10,621 nucleotides of DNA from Baffinella frigidus (GCA_026770585.1 MU647233.1:116740-127360), one strand, 5' to 3'; positions 6,101 to 9,323 are shown, numbered from the stretch's first letter. Notes: generated from the letters alone by a model not told the origin. Numbers and translations: made by a program.

Positions 6101-6838
6101 TCCGGGGGGTCTGTGTTAACTTTTATCGCATTTTCGGTACAAAACTCGGCTTTTGGGAAATTGTTCCAGGGATCAATTTGAGCCACCTCCCAGGACCAGT
6201 GGAGCGCTCCAACGTTTTCGCCCGCTTTTTCGCGGGAAAGAACACTGTCCTCCAGGGCATCCGGGAGGCTGCTAAGGTGGCCAAGTAGGCTTTTATCATG
6301 AAAGAGACGCCGCGGGGCAGAACTCCATCCCGCGCGGGCACGAGTTTTTCAGGCAGCTCCACAGGCTGGGCGGGGTAGCTGCGGGGCAGTCGCGAACTCG
6401 CGGGCTGTGAGTTGAGGGGATATGGAGAGCCCTGTGAGGCGGGAAGCGGAAGGAGAGCGTTTGCCCGTGTGGGTCCCCGGTGATCGTGCGGGGATCATTC
6501 AACCTGCTTGATTGCCACCACATCCCCTGTGTCGATGTTCAGCACCTTGTACACCTTTCCGTTCGCACCCTGGCCAAGAATCTCCCCGAACTTGTAGTTT
6601 CTGACCGTCGTCCCCGTCTGATCCCTGGAAGGCGTTTGAGGGTTAGGGCGCCGGGGCGAGGATCTTCACTTTTCCGCGTTCTGGGCGCGTGAATGAGGGG
6701 CGCCTGCCCGTCAGATTGCCACCCTTTCACAGAGTGTCAGTCTTCGTTTCGGAGTTTTGCCTCCGGAACTCATCTCTCTCGGCTTGGGGAGTACCGCGAA
6801 GGTAGCGGCGGCAGCTTCCCCTTGGGACCGGGCGCCAT
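83..6838 (-). CDS. Protein kinase gene, Cdc7/MAP3K-epsilon-like (STE group), 5' part, six exons
   Basis: Join on the minus strand: 6838-6795, 6624-6504, 4725-4625, 3728-3676, 1758-1688, 142-83. All introns are GT-AG and the phases match at all five junctions, giving about 150 residues without a stop. In order they show the glycine loop GQGANG, VAIK with the ATP-binding lysine, an alpha-C helix with MREIELL, HPNVVKY, the hinge LEFVENG, and the catalytic loop HRDIKG. Features such as IPKAEL before alpha-C, ENGSLAN, FGSLPES and HRDIKG are typical of the Cdc7/Cdc15/SepH/MAP3K-epsilon kinases, serine/threonine kinases of mitotic-exit/septation or cytokinesis signalling. The activation segment (DFG, APE) and C-lobe lie beyond the left edge. 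Family is by pattern recognition; another STE11/STE20-like kinase is the alternative. Function in this organism is inferred. Introns are far longer than exons and full of repeats, so expression depends on removing about 6.3 kb. Confidence 0.85.
150..386 (+). repeat. Telomere-like heptamer array (TTTAGGG / TTTGGGG)
   Basis: About 235 bp of TTTAGGG and TTTGGGG units on the plus strand. It is interstitial and inside kinase intron 5; in the transcript it is C-rich and ends at the acceptor of the catalytic-loop exon, so it probably serves as its polypyrimidine tract. Confidence 0.9.
387..957. other. Kinase intron 5, proximal part: no gene seen
   Basis: No coding region is supported. An imperfect direct repeat (GAGTCCCGAGACTG / GAGTCCCGCGACGG) lies at 384-437. 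A terminal part of the CCACACGGTGGACTACGAA repeat family lies at about 600-727. A hairpin (GGAGGTCGC ... GCGACCTCC) lies at 858-901. The 89-codon plus-strand frame at 676-945 begins inside the repeat copy and is not believed. Confidence 0.6.
600..727 (-). mobile_element. Copy of the CCACACGGTGGACTACGAA repeat family (inverted)
   Basis: Plus-strand 688-725 (TTGACTTTTGATGAA, then GTAGTCCACCGTGT) is the reverse complement of the left end of the element at 4752-4889. Upstream AAAGTTAATTGC (about 669-680) also matches that element. The far boundary is uncertain. Confidence 0.6.
958..1119. mobile_element. Inverted-repeat (MITE-like) element
   Basis: Terminal arms CCCCACGAGGCTATCCATG (958-976) and CATGGATAGCCTCGTATGGGG (1099-1119) extend inward through CAGAATAA / TTATTCTG and a second complementary block (AACGATTGTAGCG / CGCTTACAATTG). 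Nearly the whole 162 bp can fold into one hairpin. It holds CACGTGACCAAACATAT, which recurs near 1600. No ORF. Confidence 0.75.
1120..1345. repeat. Short hairpins and duplicated 8-10 bp inverted repeats
   Basis: CTGACTGTCTT is repeated at about 1162-1187. CGAAGTCAA ... TTGACTTCG forms a hairpin at about 1274-1298. Then two tandem hairpins CCACTTTA/TAAAGTGG occupy about 1299-1347. No gene is seen here; it is intron 5 of the kinase. Confidence 0.6.
1349..1387 (-). pseudogene. Partial copy of kinase exon 5 (3' part)
   Basis: 13 codons, [13 protein letters not shown], followed by GTCCAC at the donor position as in the real exon (GTCCTC). It is preceded by TTCCTCGCAG, an acceptor-like end, but phase 0 there would not fit the upstream exon. 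The exon's 5' part ([10 protein letters not shown]) is missing, replaced by a dispersed repeat (about 1396-1515). Confidence 0.7.
1396..1515 (-). repeat. Dispersed repeat, copy 1 (shared with 8520-8619)
   Basis: The reverse complement shares with 8520-8619 the blocks TCGAGGGAAACCGACGCC, TTATCCACGTAT, GTTGACTT.A.AATTCAAGG and AGATGTCAAAAGTG. It abuts the partial exon-5 copy. A further short match lies at 9163-9205. Confidence 0.7.
1604..1646. repeat. Hairpin with CACGTG boxes
   Basis: TTGGTCACGTGTCG (1604-1617) and CGACACGTGACCAA (1633-1646) are perfect inverted arms around a 15-nt loop. GGTCACGT also occurs at about 1907, 4836 and 10362, and its complement at 1037-1045. Confidence 0.7.
1688..1758 (-). 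CDS. Kinase exon 5: alpha-D/alpha-E start
   Basis: 71 nt, two completing bases and 23 codons: [15 protein letters not shown] then LIAIYVQQ. This matches the segment between hinge and catalytic loop in Cdc7/MAP3K-epsilon kinases (SLAN, FG.LPESL, YxxQ). The acceptor is CTTTCAG and the donor is GTCCTC. It ends in phase 0 with CAG CAG and joins VLQGL of the next exon. It is the only complete copy of this exon; partial copies flank it on both sides (1349-1387 and about 2012-2027). Confidence 0.92.
1759..2208. other. Kinase intron 4, 3' part: tandem-duplicated intron sequence, no gene
   Basis: About 1759-1860 and 2028-2130 are diverged copies of the same sequence. Shared CTTATCCTGGTACA at 1952 and 513 marks another small repeat. 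No coding region is supported besides the partial exon copy. Confidence 0.6.
2012..2130 (-). pseudogene. Partial copy of kinase exon 5 (5' end) with upstream intron
   Basis: In sense, GGTCGCTGGCGAGC at 2027-2014 repeats the start of the real exon (SLA-N) after a TAG acceptor position. About 100 bp of upstream sequence (2028-2130) is similar to the intron upstream of the real exon (1759-1860; shared GAGGGGTTAAGTTGA / TTTGGTTTAATTTGGTTT-like text). The match stops after four codons, so no functional exon remains. Confidence 0.65.
2209..2430. mobile_element. 222-bp near-perfect inverted-repeat element
   Basis: The arms are 2209-2304 and 2334-2430, about 96-97 bp, with one mismatch and one single-base length difference by eye; the loop is about 29 bp. 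The ends read TAGAGCGTTTGC and GCAAACGCTCTA, so a TA target duplication is possible. There is no ORF, and it lies within a kinase intron, so the transcript would carry a very long hairpin. Confidence 0.9.
2434..2559. mobile_element. ATCCGGG-family inverted-repeat element, copy 1
   Basis: Ends ATCCGGGAACAAG and CTTGTTCCCGGAT, with inner complementary blocks (GAAAATCTGCA/TGCAGATTTTT, TTACCACAC/GTGTAGTAA). It begins 3 bp after the previous element. The ends match the element at 5876-6025. Confidence 0.8.
2575..2587 (+). repeat. Poly-G run
   Basis: 13 consecutive G, followed by a short GA run (2597-2605). Likely length-variable. Confidence 0.9.
2606..2853. other. Intron sequence without recognisable feature
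   Basis: About 250 bp with no repeat, motif or open frame that I can support on either strand. Confidence 0.5.
2854..2999 (+). mobile_element. AATTTAATTTCRGAAC-family repeat, copy 1
   Basis: It starts AATTTAATTTCAGAACAAGA and ends TCCGAGATGAAATT, so the ends are imperfect inverted repeats. It is similar along its length to 7785-7933 (shared TCCGACGC.GAAGATAAG and GGTATGT.CCGAGATGAAATT) and, reversed, to 10512-10621. Confidence 0.75.
3081..3219 (+). mobile_element. CCACTAAGCAGCCACCG-family repeat, copy 1
   Basis: Ends CCACTAAGCAGCCACCG and GGCCGCTGCTGTGTGG. The interior shares CCATCTAAACTAT.TGTACT.GAATCTT with 9595-9738. It contains the palindrome CCCCCGGATATCCGGGGG. A plus-strand frame through here (2982-3239) is repeat read-through. 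Confidence 0.75.
3309..3668 (-). repeat. Telomere-like array (CCCTAAA / CCGCAAA variants)
   Basis: About 360 bp of CCCTAAAC units mixed with CCGCAAAC and CCCTACAC variants on the plus strand. In the kinase sense it is G-rich and starts only a few nt after the donor of the hinge exon, the opposite polarity to the arrays at 150-386 and 5300-5555. Confidence 0.9.
3676..3728 (-). CDS. Kinase exon 4: beta-4/beta-5 and hinge
   Basis: 53 nt: one completing base, 17 codons ([17 protein letters not shown]) and one leftover G. This is the beta-4/beta-5 strand pair and the hinge; the family normally has KTKxxLxIxLEYVENGSL here. The acceptor TTTGACCAG is the last unit of a 13-bp tandem repeat. The donor is GTGCTT, followed directly in the transcript sense by a GGTTTAGGG-type heptamer array. 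The leftover G plus GG of the next exon restores the Gly of VENGSL. Confidence 0.92.
3731..3776 (-). repeat. 13-bp tandem repeat forming the acceptor of the hinge exon
   Basis: The unit GGTCAAATATGAT (plus) is repeated 3.5 times. In sense each unit holds TTTGACC, and the last unit supplies the TTTGACCAG acceptor. TTGAC fits a loose branch-point consensus, so several candidate branch points would be stacked in front of one exon. Confidence 0.75.
3849..3976. repeat. Inverted and direct repeat cluster (CCACACAGCGGACTTCGAAGGGATT)
   Basis: A roughly 26-bp block at 3849-3874 recurs directly at 3949-3974. Its inner part is inverted at 3923-3936 (AAATCCCTTCGAAG). A hairpin GGTGGATGGGCCCGTCCACC sits between. 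The first bases resemble the ends of the 4752-4889 element, and the block recurs reversed at 10108-10132. Confidence 0.7.
4015..4049 (-). repeat. Short CCCTGAA heptamer array
   Basis: About five units of AACCCTG/CCCTGAA, next to the possible hinge-exon copy. Confidence 0.8.
4050..4075 (-). pseudogene. Possible degenerate copy of kinase hinge exon
   Basis: In sense, CTCAACCATCTCGTCCTCGA resembles CTCAACATCGTCCTCGAG of the hinge exon (LNIVLE) and is likewise followed by a heptamer array. The match is only about 20-25 bp with an indel, so chance is possible. Confidence 0.3.
4256..4614 (+). repeat. Degenerate heptamer array (GGGTTCC / GGGTGGA)
   Basis: About 350 bp of 7-bp units drifting from GGGTTTC through GGGTTCC to GGGTGGA. 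Because 7 is not a multiple of 3, all frames stay open and give repetitive GFRVPGS / WRVEGGG or PEPGTRN-like frames on both strands, which are not genes. In the kinase sense it begins about 10 nt after the donor of the alpha-C exon. Confidence 0.9.
4625..4725 (-). CDS. Kinase exon 3: alpha-C helix exon
   Basis: 101 nt, 33 codons plus two bases. It reads [15 protein letters not shown], then [12 protein letters not shown] and NVVKYF. The glutamate of MREI is the likely alpha-C partner of the beta-3 lysine. The acceptor is CACCAG and the donor is GTGCGT, the best consensus donor in the gene. The leftover AC joins the G of the next exon to give Thr and the expected VKYF-T-SFKTK sequence. It is the intact member of a set of exon copies: degenerate copies lie upstream in the sense direction at 5245-5283 (with 4940-5120) and 5567-5626. 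Confidence 0.92.
4752..4889. mobile_element. CCACACGGTGGACTAC inverted-repeat element
   Basis: Ends CCACACGGTGGACTAC (4752-4767) and GTAGTCCACTGTGTGG (4874-4889), 138 bp, no ORF. Internal CTGGTCACGTAAC and AAAGTTAATTGC (reversed) are shared with copies at about 600-727 and 10340-10411. It sits 26 bp upstream, in sense, of the alpha-C exon acceptor. Confidence 0.8.
4940..5120 (-). pseudogene. Rest of the alpha-C exon copy, interrupted by an insertion
   Basis: Plus-strand 4940-4960 (CCCGCATCATCCCCACCAGCT) and 5111-5120 (AGCTCCGCCT) match contiguous bases of the real exon (4678-4705), corresponding to AELVGMMRE. They are split by the 150-bp element at 4961-5110. Beyond 4940 the match to the real exon ends, so the copy has no 3' portion. 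Confidence 0.7.
4961..5110. mobile_element. 150-bp MITE-like element inserted in an exon copy, AGCT target duplication
   Basis: The arms 4961-5003 and 5068-5110 (43 bp, one mismatch by eye) start TTATCTC and end GAGATAA. AGCT directly flanks both sides (4957-4960, 5111-5114). The flanking bases, joined with one AGCT, restore the real alpha-C exon sequence ACCAGCTCCGCCT, so the empty site is known from a paralogous copy in the same window. Confidence 0.9.
5121..5244. mobile_element. Second inverted-repeat insertion in the same exon copy
   Basis: GGGTAAATTTTAAGTCAA (about 5135-5152) and TTGACTTAAG...ATTTACCC (about 5195-5223) are imperfect arms. CCCCACYAGCTCCGCCT occurs on both sides (4950-4960 plus 5115-5120, and 5245-5261), which looks like a duplicated target or a local duplication. 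The internal TTAAGTCAACT motif is shared with the 4961-5110 element. Confidence 0.55.
5245..5283 (-). pseudogene. Degenerate copy of kinase alpha-C exon, 5' half
   Basis: In the sense direction a CACCAG acceptor is followed by 13 codons reading [13 protein letters not shown], then similarity ends. The intron flank just upstream (about 5284-5300) also resembles that of the real exon at 4725, so intron and exon were copied together. The missing 3' portion appears at 4940-4960 plus 5111-5120, separated by insertions. Confidence 0.75.
5300..5560 (+). repeat. Telomere-like array (GGGTGTA then GGGTTTA)
   Basis: Eight GGGTGTA units in a row followed by eight or more TTTAGGG units and GTGAAGG variants. 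It lies between two alpha-C exon copies and is C-rich in the kinase sense, directly upstream of the 5283 acceptor copy. Confidence 0.9.
5567..5626 (-). pseudogene. Second degenerate copy of kinase alpha-C exon
   Basis: An acceptor-like CCCCCAG precedes 20 codons still in frame: [20 protein letters not shown]. The next codons are ATC TGA, then a heptamer array begins, with no donor. The upstream flank (5640-5790) is a CCCTAAA-type array in the sense direction. It could act as a decoy or poison exon if spliced in, since the frame ends in TGA. Confidence 0.75.
5638..5796 (+). repeat. Degenerate telomere-like array
   Basis: GGGTTGAAG, GGTTTAGGG and GGGGTTTGG variants. In the kinase sense it leads into the acceptor of the exon copy at 5626. 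Confidence 0.85.
5876..6025. mobile_element. ATCCGGG-family inverted-repeat element, copy 2
   Basis: Ends ATCCGGGGGCATGTTTAATTT and GAATTAAACATGTTCCCGGAT, about 150 bp, no ORF. As with copy 1 it is preceded by CTA and followed by GA, suggesting a target preference. A plus-strand frame at 5776-5988 is read-through. Confidence 0.8.
6043..6190. mobile_element. GGAGGTGGCTCAA inverted-repeat element
   Basis: GGAGGTGGCTCAAACAGTG (6043-6061) with CCCTGGAACA pairs with TGTTCCAGGGATCAATTTG and AGCCACCTCC (6162-6190). Only 17 bp separate it from the previous element. Confidence 0.7.
6193..6288 (+). CDS. Unrecognised short coding-like segment ending in TAG
   Basis: After CTCCCAG (6187-6193), which could be an acceptor, the frame [17 protein letters not shown] then [14 protein letters not shown] ends in TAG at 6286-6288. 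The amphipathic, lysine-ending tail looks protein-like and could be a terminal exon, or a fragment, of a gene on the plus strand within the kinase intron. I do not recognise it. The frame upstream runs into the 6043-6190 hairpin element, so nothing supports a start. Chance is quite possible. Confidence 0.2.
   Translation, partial: GPVERSNVFARFFAGKNTVLQGIREAAKVAK
6289..6503. other. GC-rich intron sequence, nothing recognised
   Basis: Remaining part of kinase intron 2 next to the glycine-loop exon. No repeat family or motif that I can support. Confidence 0.5.
6504..6624 (-). CDS. Kinase exon 2: glycine loop and VAIK
   Basis: 121 nt, one completing base plus 40 codons. It reads [17 protein letters not shown], which is beta-1 with the Gly-rich loop (GxGxxG), then [14 protein letters not shown], with the beta-3 lysine. 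The acceptor is CTTCCAG and the donor is CAG followed by GTTGAA; the intron frame meets TGA immediately. It ends after the codon for Q and joins in phase 0 to the V of the next exon, giving AIKQVPI, the order expected in this family. I saw no second copy of this exon in the window. Confidence 0.92.
6795..6838 (-). CDS. Kinase exon 1 (proposed start codon)
   Basis: ATG at 6838-6836 in a good context (ACAATGG) opens a proline/basic leader, [14 protein letters not shown], of 14 codons plus CG. The proposed donor is GTACTC at 6794. I chose this start because the two leftover bases (CG) plus the G that begins the next exon make an arginine codon and keep the kinase frame; without splicing the frame stops eight codons later (TGA). 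A competing in-frame-looking ATG at 6774 ([11 protein letters not shown]) leaves a phase that does not fit the main acceptor at 6626-6625. The donor is not a strong consensus, so this exon is less certain than the others. Confidence 0.5.
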
Positions 6839-6877
6839 TGTGTGTCCCTCTTTTCTTGCACCGTGGTTTGCCCAACC

Positions 6878-6889
6878 TTACAGCAGCAT
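6878..6889 (-). promoter_or_regulatory. Possible upstream ORF in kinase 5' leader
   Basis: ATG CTG CTG TAA lies about 40 nt before the proposed kinase start. If the leader is transcribed from this far out it would be a minimal upstream ORF. Alternatively the GTAAGG embedded in it is a strong donor consensus for a 5'-leader intron. There is no evidence for either beyond the sequence. Confidence 0.2.
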
Positions 6890-6959
6890 TTTCTGTCTCC
6901 ACACCCTCCCCGTGAAAATTGAAAATTCAAGATTTGCTCTGCTCTAGAGACGGGAAGGG

Positions 6960-7099
6960 GGTCAATCGCAAAAGTCAACTCCCATGAGGCCTCGAGTAAA
7001 CTTTTACAAACTTCCAGGAATTTCCTGGAACCTGCCCTCACGGCAACTTTTGATTGACCACTCACGTCTAAAGTAAATTTAGTTTGACTTTTGCGGACC
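6960..7099. mobile_element. Inverted-repeat (MITE-like) element in divergent promoter
   Basis: The ends are CGCAAAAGTCAACT (6967-6980) and AGTTTGACTTTTGCG (7081-7095), with a GGTC flank on the left and GACC on the right. An inner palindrome TTCCAGGAATTTCCTGGAA sits at 7012-7030. A second internal inverted match to the left end occurs near 7053-7069 (CAACTTTTGATTGACC). There is no ORF, so it would be non-autonomous. Confidence 0.6.
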
Positions 7100-7160
7100 G
7101 CCGCAACTCGATCGCAGGGGTGGGTTTCAGTGTACCTTCCTGCAAGTAGAGAGGAGAAGC

Positions 7161-7406
7161 ATGGATCGGGGCCCTTCGACTGACATGGCAGCGTGTGTGC
7201 ACATTGGATATGATGCGGCGGGGCAAGTCTTCGAGGCTGTCCTCTCCGAGATTCTCTCTTTCCTGCCGACGGAGCACCTGTGGCAATGCAGGCGGGTGAG
7301 GAGGGGTTGGAAGCAAGAGGTGGAGTTGCCAGGGAGGTGGACGACGACATGGTTGCCGAAGGAGCTCCGCCCGAGGTTCTCGGCCCGGGCTATTCTTAAG
7401 AAATGA
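7161..7406 (+). CDS. F-box domain protein (N-terminal segment)
   Basis: An 81-codon ORF from ATG at 7161 to TGA at 7404. From about residue 28 it reads AVLSEILSFLPTEHLWQCRR, then a WKQEV/W..L-P stretch. This matches the F-box helices (leucine/proline start, C-R-V-x-x-x-W core), which bind Skp1 in SCF ubiquitin ligases. The tail LRPRFSARAILKK resembles the linker that precedes leucine-rich repeats in FBXL proteins. F-box proteins normally have a substrate-binding domain after the F-box; here the frame stops right after the linker. A cysteine-type LRR exon lies on the same strand at 8339-8500. So this is either a truncated gene, an exon whose donor was lost, or a short F-box-only protein. The base context at the stop, AAGAAATGAGG, is one change from a strong GTGAGG donor. 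Domain call is by pattern only. Confidence 0.6.
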   Translation: MDRGPSTDMAACVHIGYDAAGQVFEAVLSEILSFLPTEHLWQCRRVRRGWKQEVELPGRWTTTWLPKELRPRFSARAILKK

Positions 7407-7784
7407 GGCCCCTTCCACCGGCGGTTTGCCATTAAGCCGAGGGAGCACTCTCCCAGTTGGCCTCTCCCAGTTCTGACTTTAATTTGTGGCCCCGGGGACC
7501 AGGTTCACACCTGAGGCGCTGGGGCTGGTCGCAAGGTGGAGCCAGGTACCCTCCCCTCAGCTGCGTGTTGGAAGACGTGCTCTGTCTTGCAAAAAGTGTG
7601 GTGTGGTCTCCCTCCCATCGCATCGCATGCTGCCATCGGCGTGCGATGCAGTCTGCGGCGCGAGCGCGCACGGGGGGTAGATGCTGCCACTGCTGGGTCT
7701 CTGGGTGAGCAAACCACACTACGCCACACCATACACGCTGTAACCTCTAACCCCCTGAATCCTGAAGCCCGGCCCTGGTCTTAA
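7407..7784. other. GC-rich spacer or intron, no gene supported
   Basis: This lies between the F-box segment and a repeat. A hairpin CATCGCATGC / GCGTGCGATG lies at about 7624-7649. Several mutually overlapping short frames exist on both strands, none with a recognisable motif. It could be an intron of the F-box/LRR gene if its donor is hidden. Confidence 0.5.
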
Positions 7785-7933
7785 AATTTAATTTCGGAAC
7801 AAGACAGATGATGTCCCGCTGTCGTAGGCTTCCGACGCGGAAGATAAGGGTGTTCATGCTATTGCATGCACACAATGATGCTATCGCACGCCTTTCTGTG
7901 TGGACAGATTCTGGTATGTCCCGAGATGAAATT
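7785..7933 (+). mobile_element. AATTTAATTTCRGAAC-family repeat, copy 2
   Basis: Starts AATTTAATTTCGGAACAAGA and ends TCCCGAGATGAAATT; about 149 bp, similar to 2854-2999 along its length, no ORF. Confidence 0.8.
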
Positions 7934-7965
7934 AGCACGCGGTCAGGCTGGTCGTGTAATCAACC

Positions 7966-8105
7966 TTATGCGGGGAAACCTATTTTTCTTTAGTTTGATG
8001 GCAAGGAAAATTACTACACAATTCGTTCTTATTAGTAATATTAAAGCATTTAGGTAGTAATTTTCCTTGCCATCAACCTAAAGAAAAACAGGTTTCCCCG
8101 GATAA
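7966..8105. mobile_element. TTATGCGGGGAAACC inverted-repeat element
   Basis: Ends TTATGCGGGGAAACC and GGTTTCCCCGGATAA, with long inner arms TTTGATGGCAAGGAAAATTA / TAATTTTCCTTGCCATCAA. 140 bp, one long hairpin, no ORF. It resembles the ATCCGGG family in size and end composition. Confidence 0.85.
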
Positions 8106-8112
8106 AACCTCC

Positions 8113-8335
8113 TACAGGGGTACCTCGCTCATAAGAACCCCCCCCCTCCCCTAGGACCACCATAGGACCCTACGCATGGTCCTACCGTAGGGTCCTAGGG
8201 GGGGGGCGGTTTCTTATGAGCGAGGTACCCCTGTACAGTAGGGTCCTAGGGGGGGGCGGTTTCTTATGAGCGAGGTACCCCTGTACAGTAGGGTCCTAGG
8301 GGGGGGCGGTTTCTTACGAGCGAGGTACCCCTGTA
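8113..8335. mobile_element. Inverted element with three tandem right arms ('SEVPLY'-encoding repeat)
   Basis: The left arm TACAGGGGTACCTCGCTCAT (8113-8132 and on to 8137) is inverted at 8211-8235, 8261-8285 and 8311-8335, the last with one change. The 50-51 bp tandem unit also carries TAGGGTCCTAGGGGGGG. The centre holds CCATAGGACC...GGTCCTA palindromes. Read on the plus strand, each arm after ATGAG encodes SEVPLY. I associate these peptides from memory with repeat-derived ORFs in cryptophyte assemblies. The last arm ends in CTGTACAG, the acceptor of the LRR exon. Confidence 0.8.
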
Positions 8336-8338
8336 CAG

Positions 8339-8500
8339 GGGCGTCTACGCGAGATGGACCTCCGAGGGTGCGTCAAGGTCGGGTGCGGCGCGCTGTGGCT
8401 GGAGTGCGACAGCCTGCGGGGGCTGGGCGCGCTGCGGCTGAACCAGGAGGAGCAGGCGCGGACGCTGCCGCGCGCGCTGCGCATGTGCCCCGAGCTCCAG
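8339..8500 (+). CDS. Leucine-rich-repeat exon (FBXL-type, cysteine-containing)
   Basis: 162 nt, 54 codons, open, bounded by a CAG acceptor (8336-8338) and a CAG/GTTCGA donor (8500/8501). After GR it reads two 26-residue repeats: LREMDLRGCVKVGCGALW..., then LGALRLNQEEQ...ALRMCPELQ. The LRELDLxGC start and CPxLQ end are hallmarks of cysteine-containing LRRs of FBXL/AMN1-type proteins, which form the substrate-binding solenoid. The GC-rich codon use is unlike the repeats around it. It may belong with the F-box segment at 7161-7406. Phases do not join the two directly, so another exon or a break must lie between. The acceptor is formed by the last bases of the inverted element at 8113-8335. Part of the exon's 3' end recurs at 9291-9323. 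Confidence 0.5.
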
Positions 8501-8519
8501 GTTCGACCACGCCGGAATG

Positions 8520-8619
8520 CTCGAGGGAAACCGACGCCTTATCCACGTATCCACGATCTGTCGTCGTTGACTTGAGAATTCAAGGGGTTTCCCTGGAAAG
8601 ATGTCAAAAGTGAGGGTGG
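8520..8619 (+). repeat. Dispersed repeat, copy 2 (shared with 1396-1515)
   Basis: Shares TCGAGGGAAACCGACGCC, TTATCCACGTAT, and GATGTCAAAAGTG with the reversed copy at 1396-1515. It begins 20 bp after the LRR exon, just as the other copy abuts a kinase exon fragment. Confidence 0.7.
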
Positions 8620-8650
8620 AGAAGCAGGGCTTTTGCCTAGGGACATGATC

Positions 8651-8749
8651 GTCCCCCCCTTAAAACAAAAATCTGAGAGCACATTTGTGAAACAGAATTG
8701 AAAGTTGGTGTACAAATGTCATCTCACATTTTTGTTTTAAGGGGGGGAC
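8651..8749. mobile_element. GTCCCCCCCTTAAAACAAAAAT inverted-repeat element
   Basis: The ends pair GTCCCCCCCTTAAAAC with GTTTTAAGGGGGGGAC, with inner ACATTTGT / ACAAATGT. 99 bp, a single hairpin, no ORF. Confidence 0.8.
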
Positions 8750-9162
8750 GGCCCTCAAAACGAGGCTTTGCAGGGATTCCCGGTACCGAGGCGGGCCCGT
8801 CAGGCGCTCGATTGGGTGTAACTTTCGACCCCCTGGGCTCATTTCACTTTTCTCGACGGTTCTAGAATCCTCAAAAGGTCCCCTTCAGATCCGCTCAATG
8901 AATCTGCGGCATCAGAGGCCCGCAAACATACTCAAAATATGACTCCCCCAAAACCACCGCAACTGGTTTTGCACACCGTTTCACCCATCCTCGCAAAAAC
9001 CTGGGGATAACAAAGATGCTCAGTTTTTCAAGGCCTACAACTTTGCGAAAAAAAGTTTTTTGTTTTAATCAGGGGCAGAAAAGTTGGAGGCATCATAGTT
9101 CGTGACATTGGAGCCATTTCTGGTTTTCCCACTAAATAACCTGTTCGTGCTTCTCCACCCTC
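8750..9162. other. AT-moderate sequence, no gene or repeat recognised
   Basis: I see no motif-bearing frame on either strand. Contains short AAAACCACCGCAACTGGTTTT (8951-8971), a small hairpin. Confidence 0.5.
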
Positions 9163-9205
9163 TCAAAAGTGGATGTTTTCGAGTGCCCTGGCGTGGTAGC
9201 TTTCT
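9163..9205 (-). repeat. Fragment of the 1396-1515 repeat
   Basis: CAAAAGTGGATGTTTTCGAG and CCTGGCGTGGT match the reverse complement of 1396-1437. Only this end is present. Confidence 0.6.
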
Positions 9206-9290
9206 ATGCGCCCGTGTGTACTGGATTCCTGCTCGTGAATGCTGTCAAAGACGCGCTAGAATAAAATACAGGCAGAGCTCTACTGGATTT

Positions 9291-9323
9291 CTGCGCGCGT
9301 TGCGCATGTGTGCTGAGCTCCAG
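9291..9323 (+). pseudogene. Partial copy of the LRR exon 3' end
   Basis: 33 bp closely matching 8468-8500, including the downstream GTTC donor start; it would read xRALRMCAELQ. The sequence before it does not match the LRR exon, and no longer open frame surrounds it. A duplicated exon fragment, probably non-coding. Confidence 0.55.

Larger units (their letters stand above)
6839..7160. promoter_or_regulatory. Divergent intergenic region between kinase and F-box gene
   Basis: About 320 bp separate the proposed kinase ATG (minus) and the F-box ATG (plus), so the two probably share a bidirectional promoter. No clear TATA box was seen on either strand. The middle is occupied by an inverted-repeat element (about 6960-7099), which may carry the control sites or may simply be an insertion. 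Confidence 0.4.

Noticed and set aside
6711-6774. Alternative kinase start [17 protein letters not shown]
   Set aside because: Its available donors leave a phase that does not fit the acceptor of the glycine-loop exon, whereas the 6838 start does. Not excluded if a different acceptor (after GATCAG) is used.
6727-7350. 207-codon minus-strand ORF
   Set aside because: Antisense to the F-box segment and overlapping the kinase start in another frame; no recognisable motif.
8266-8613. 115-codon plus-strand ORF beginning MSEVPLY
   Set aside because: It starts in the tandem inverted element and crosses the LRR exon in a different frame; repeat-derived.
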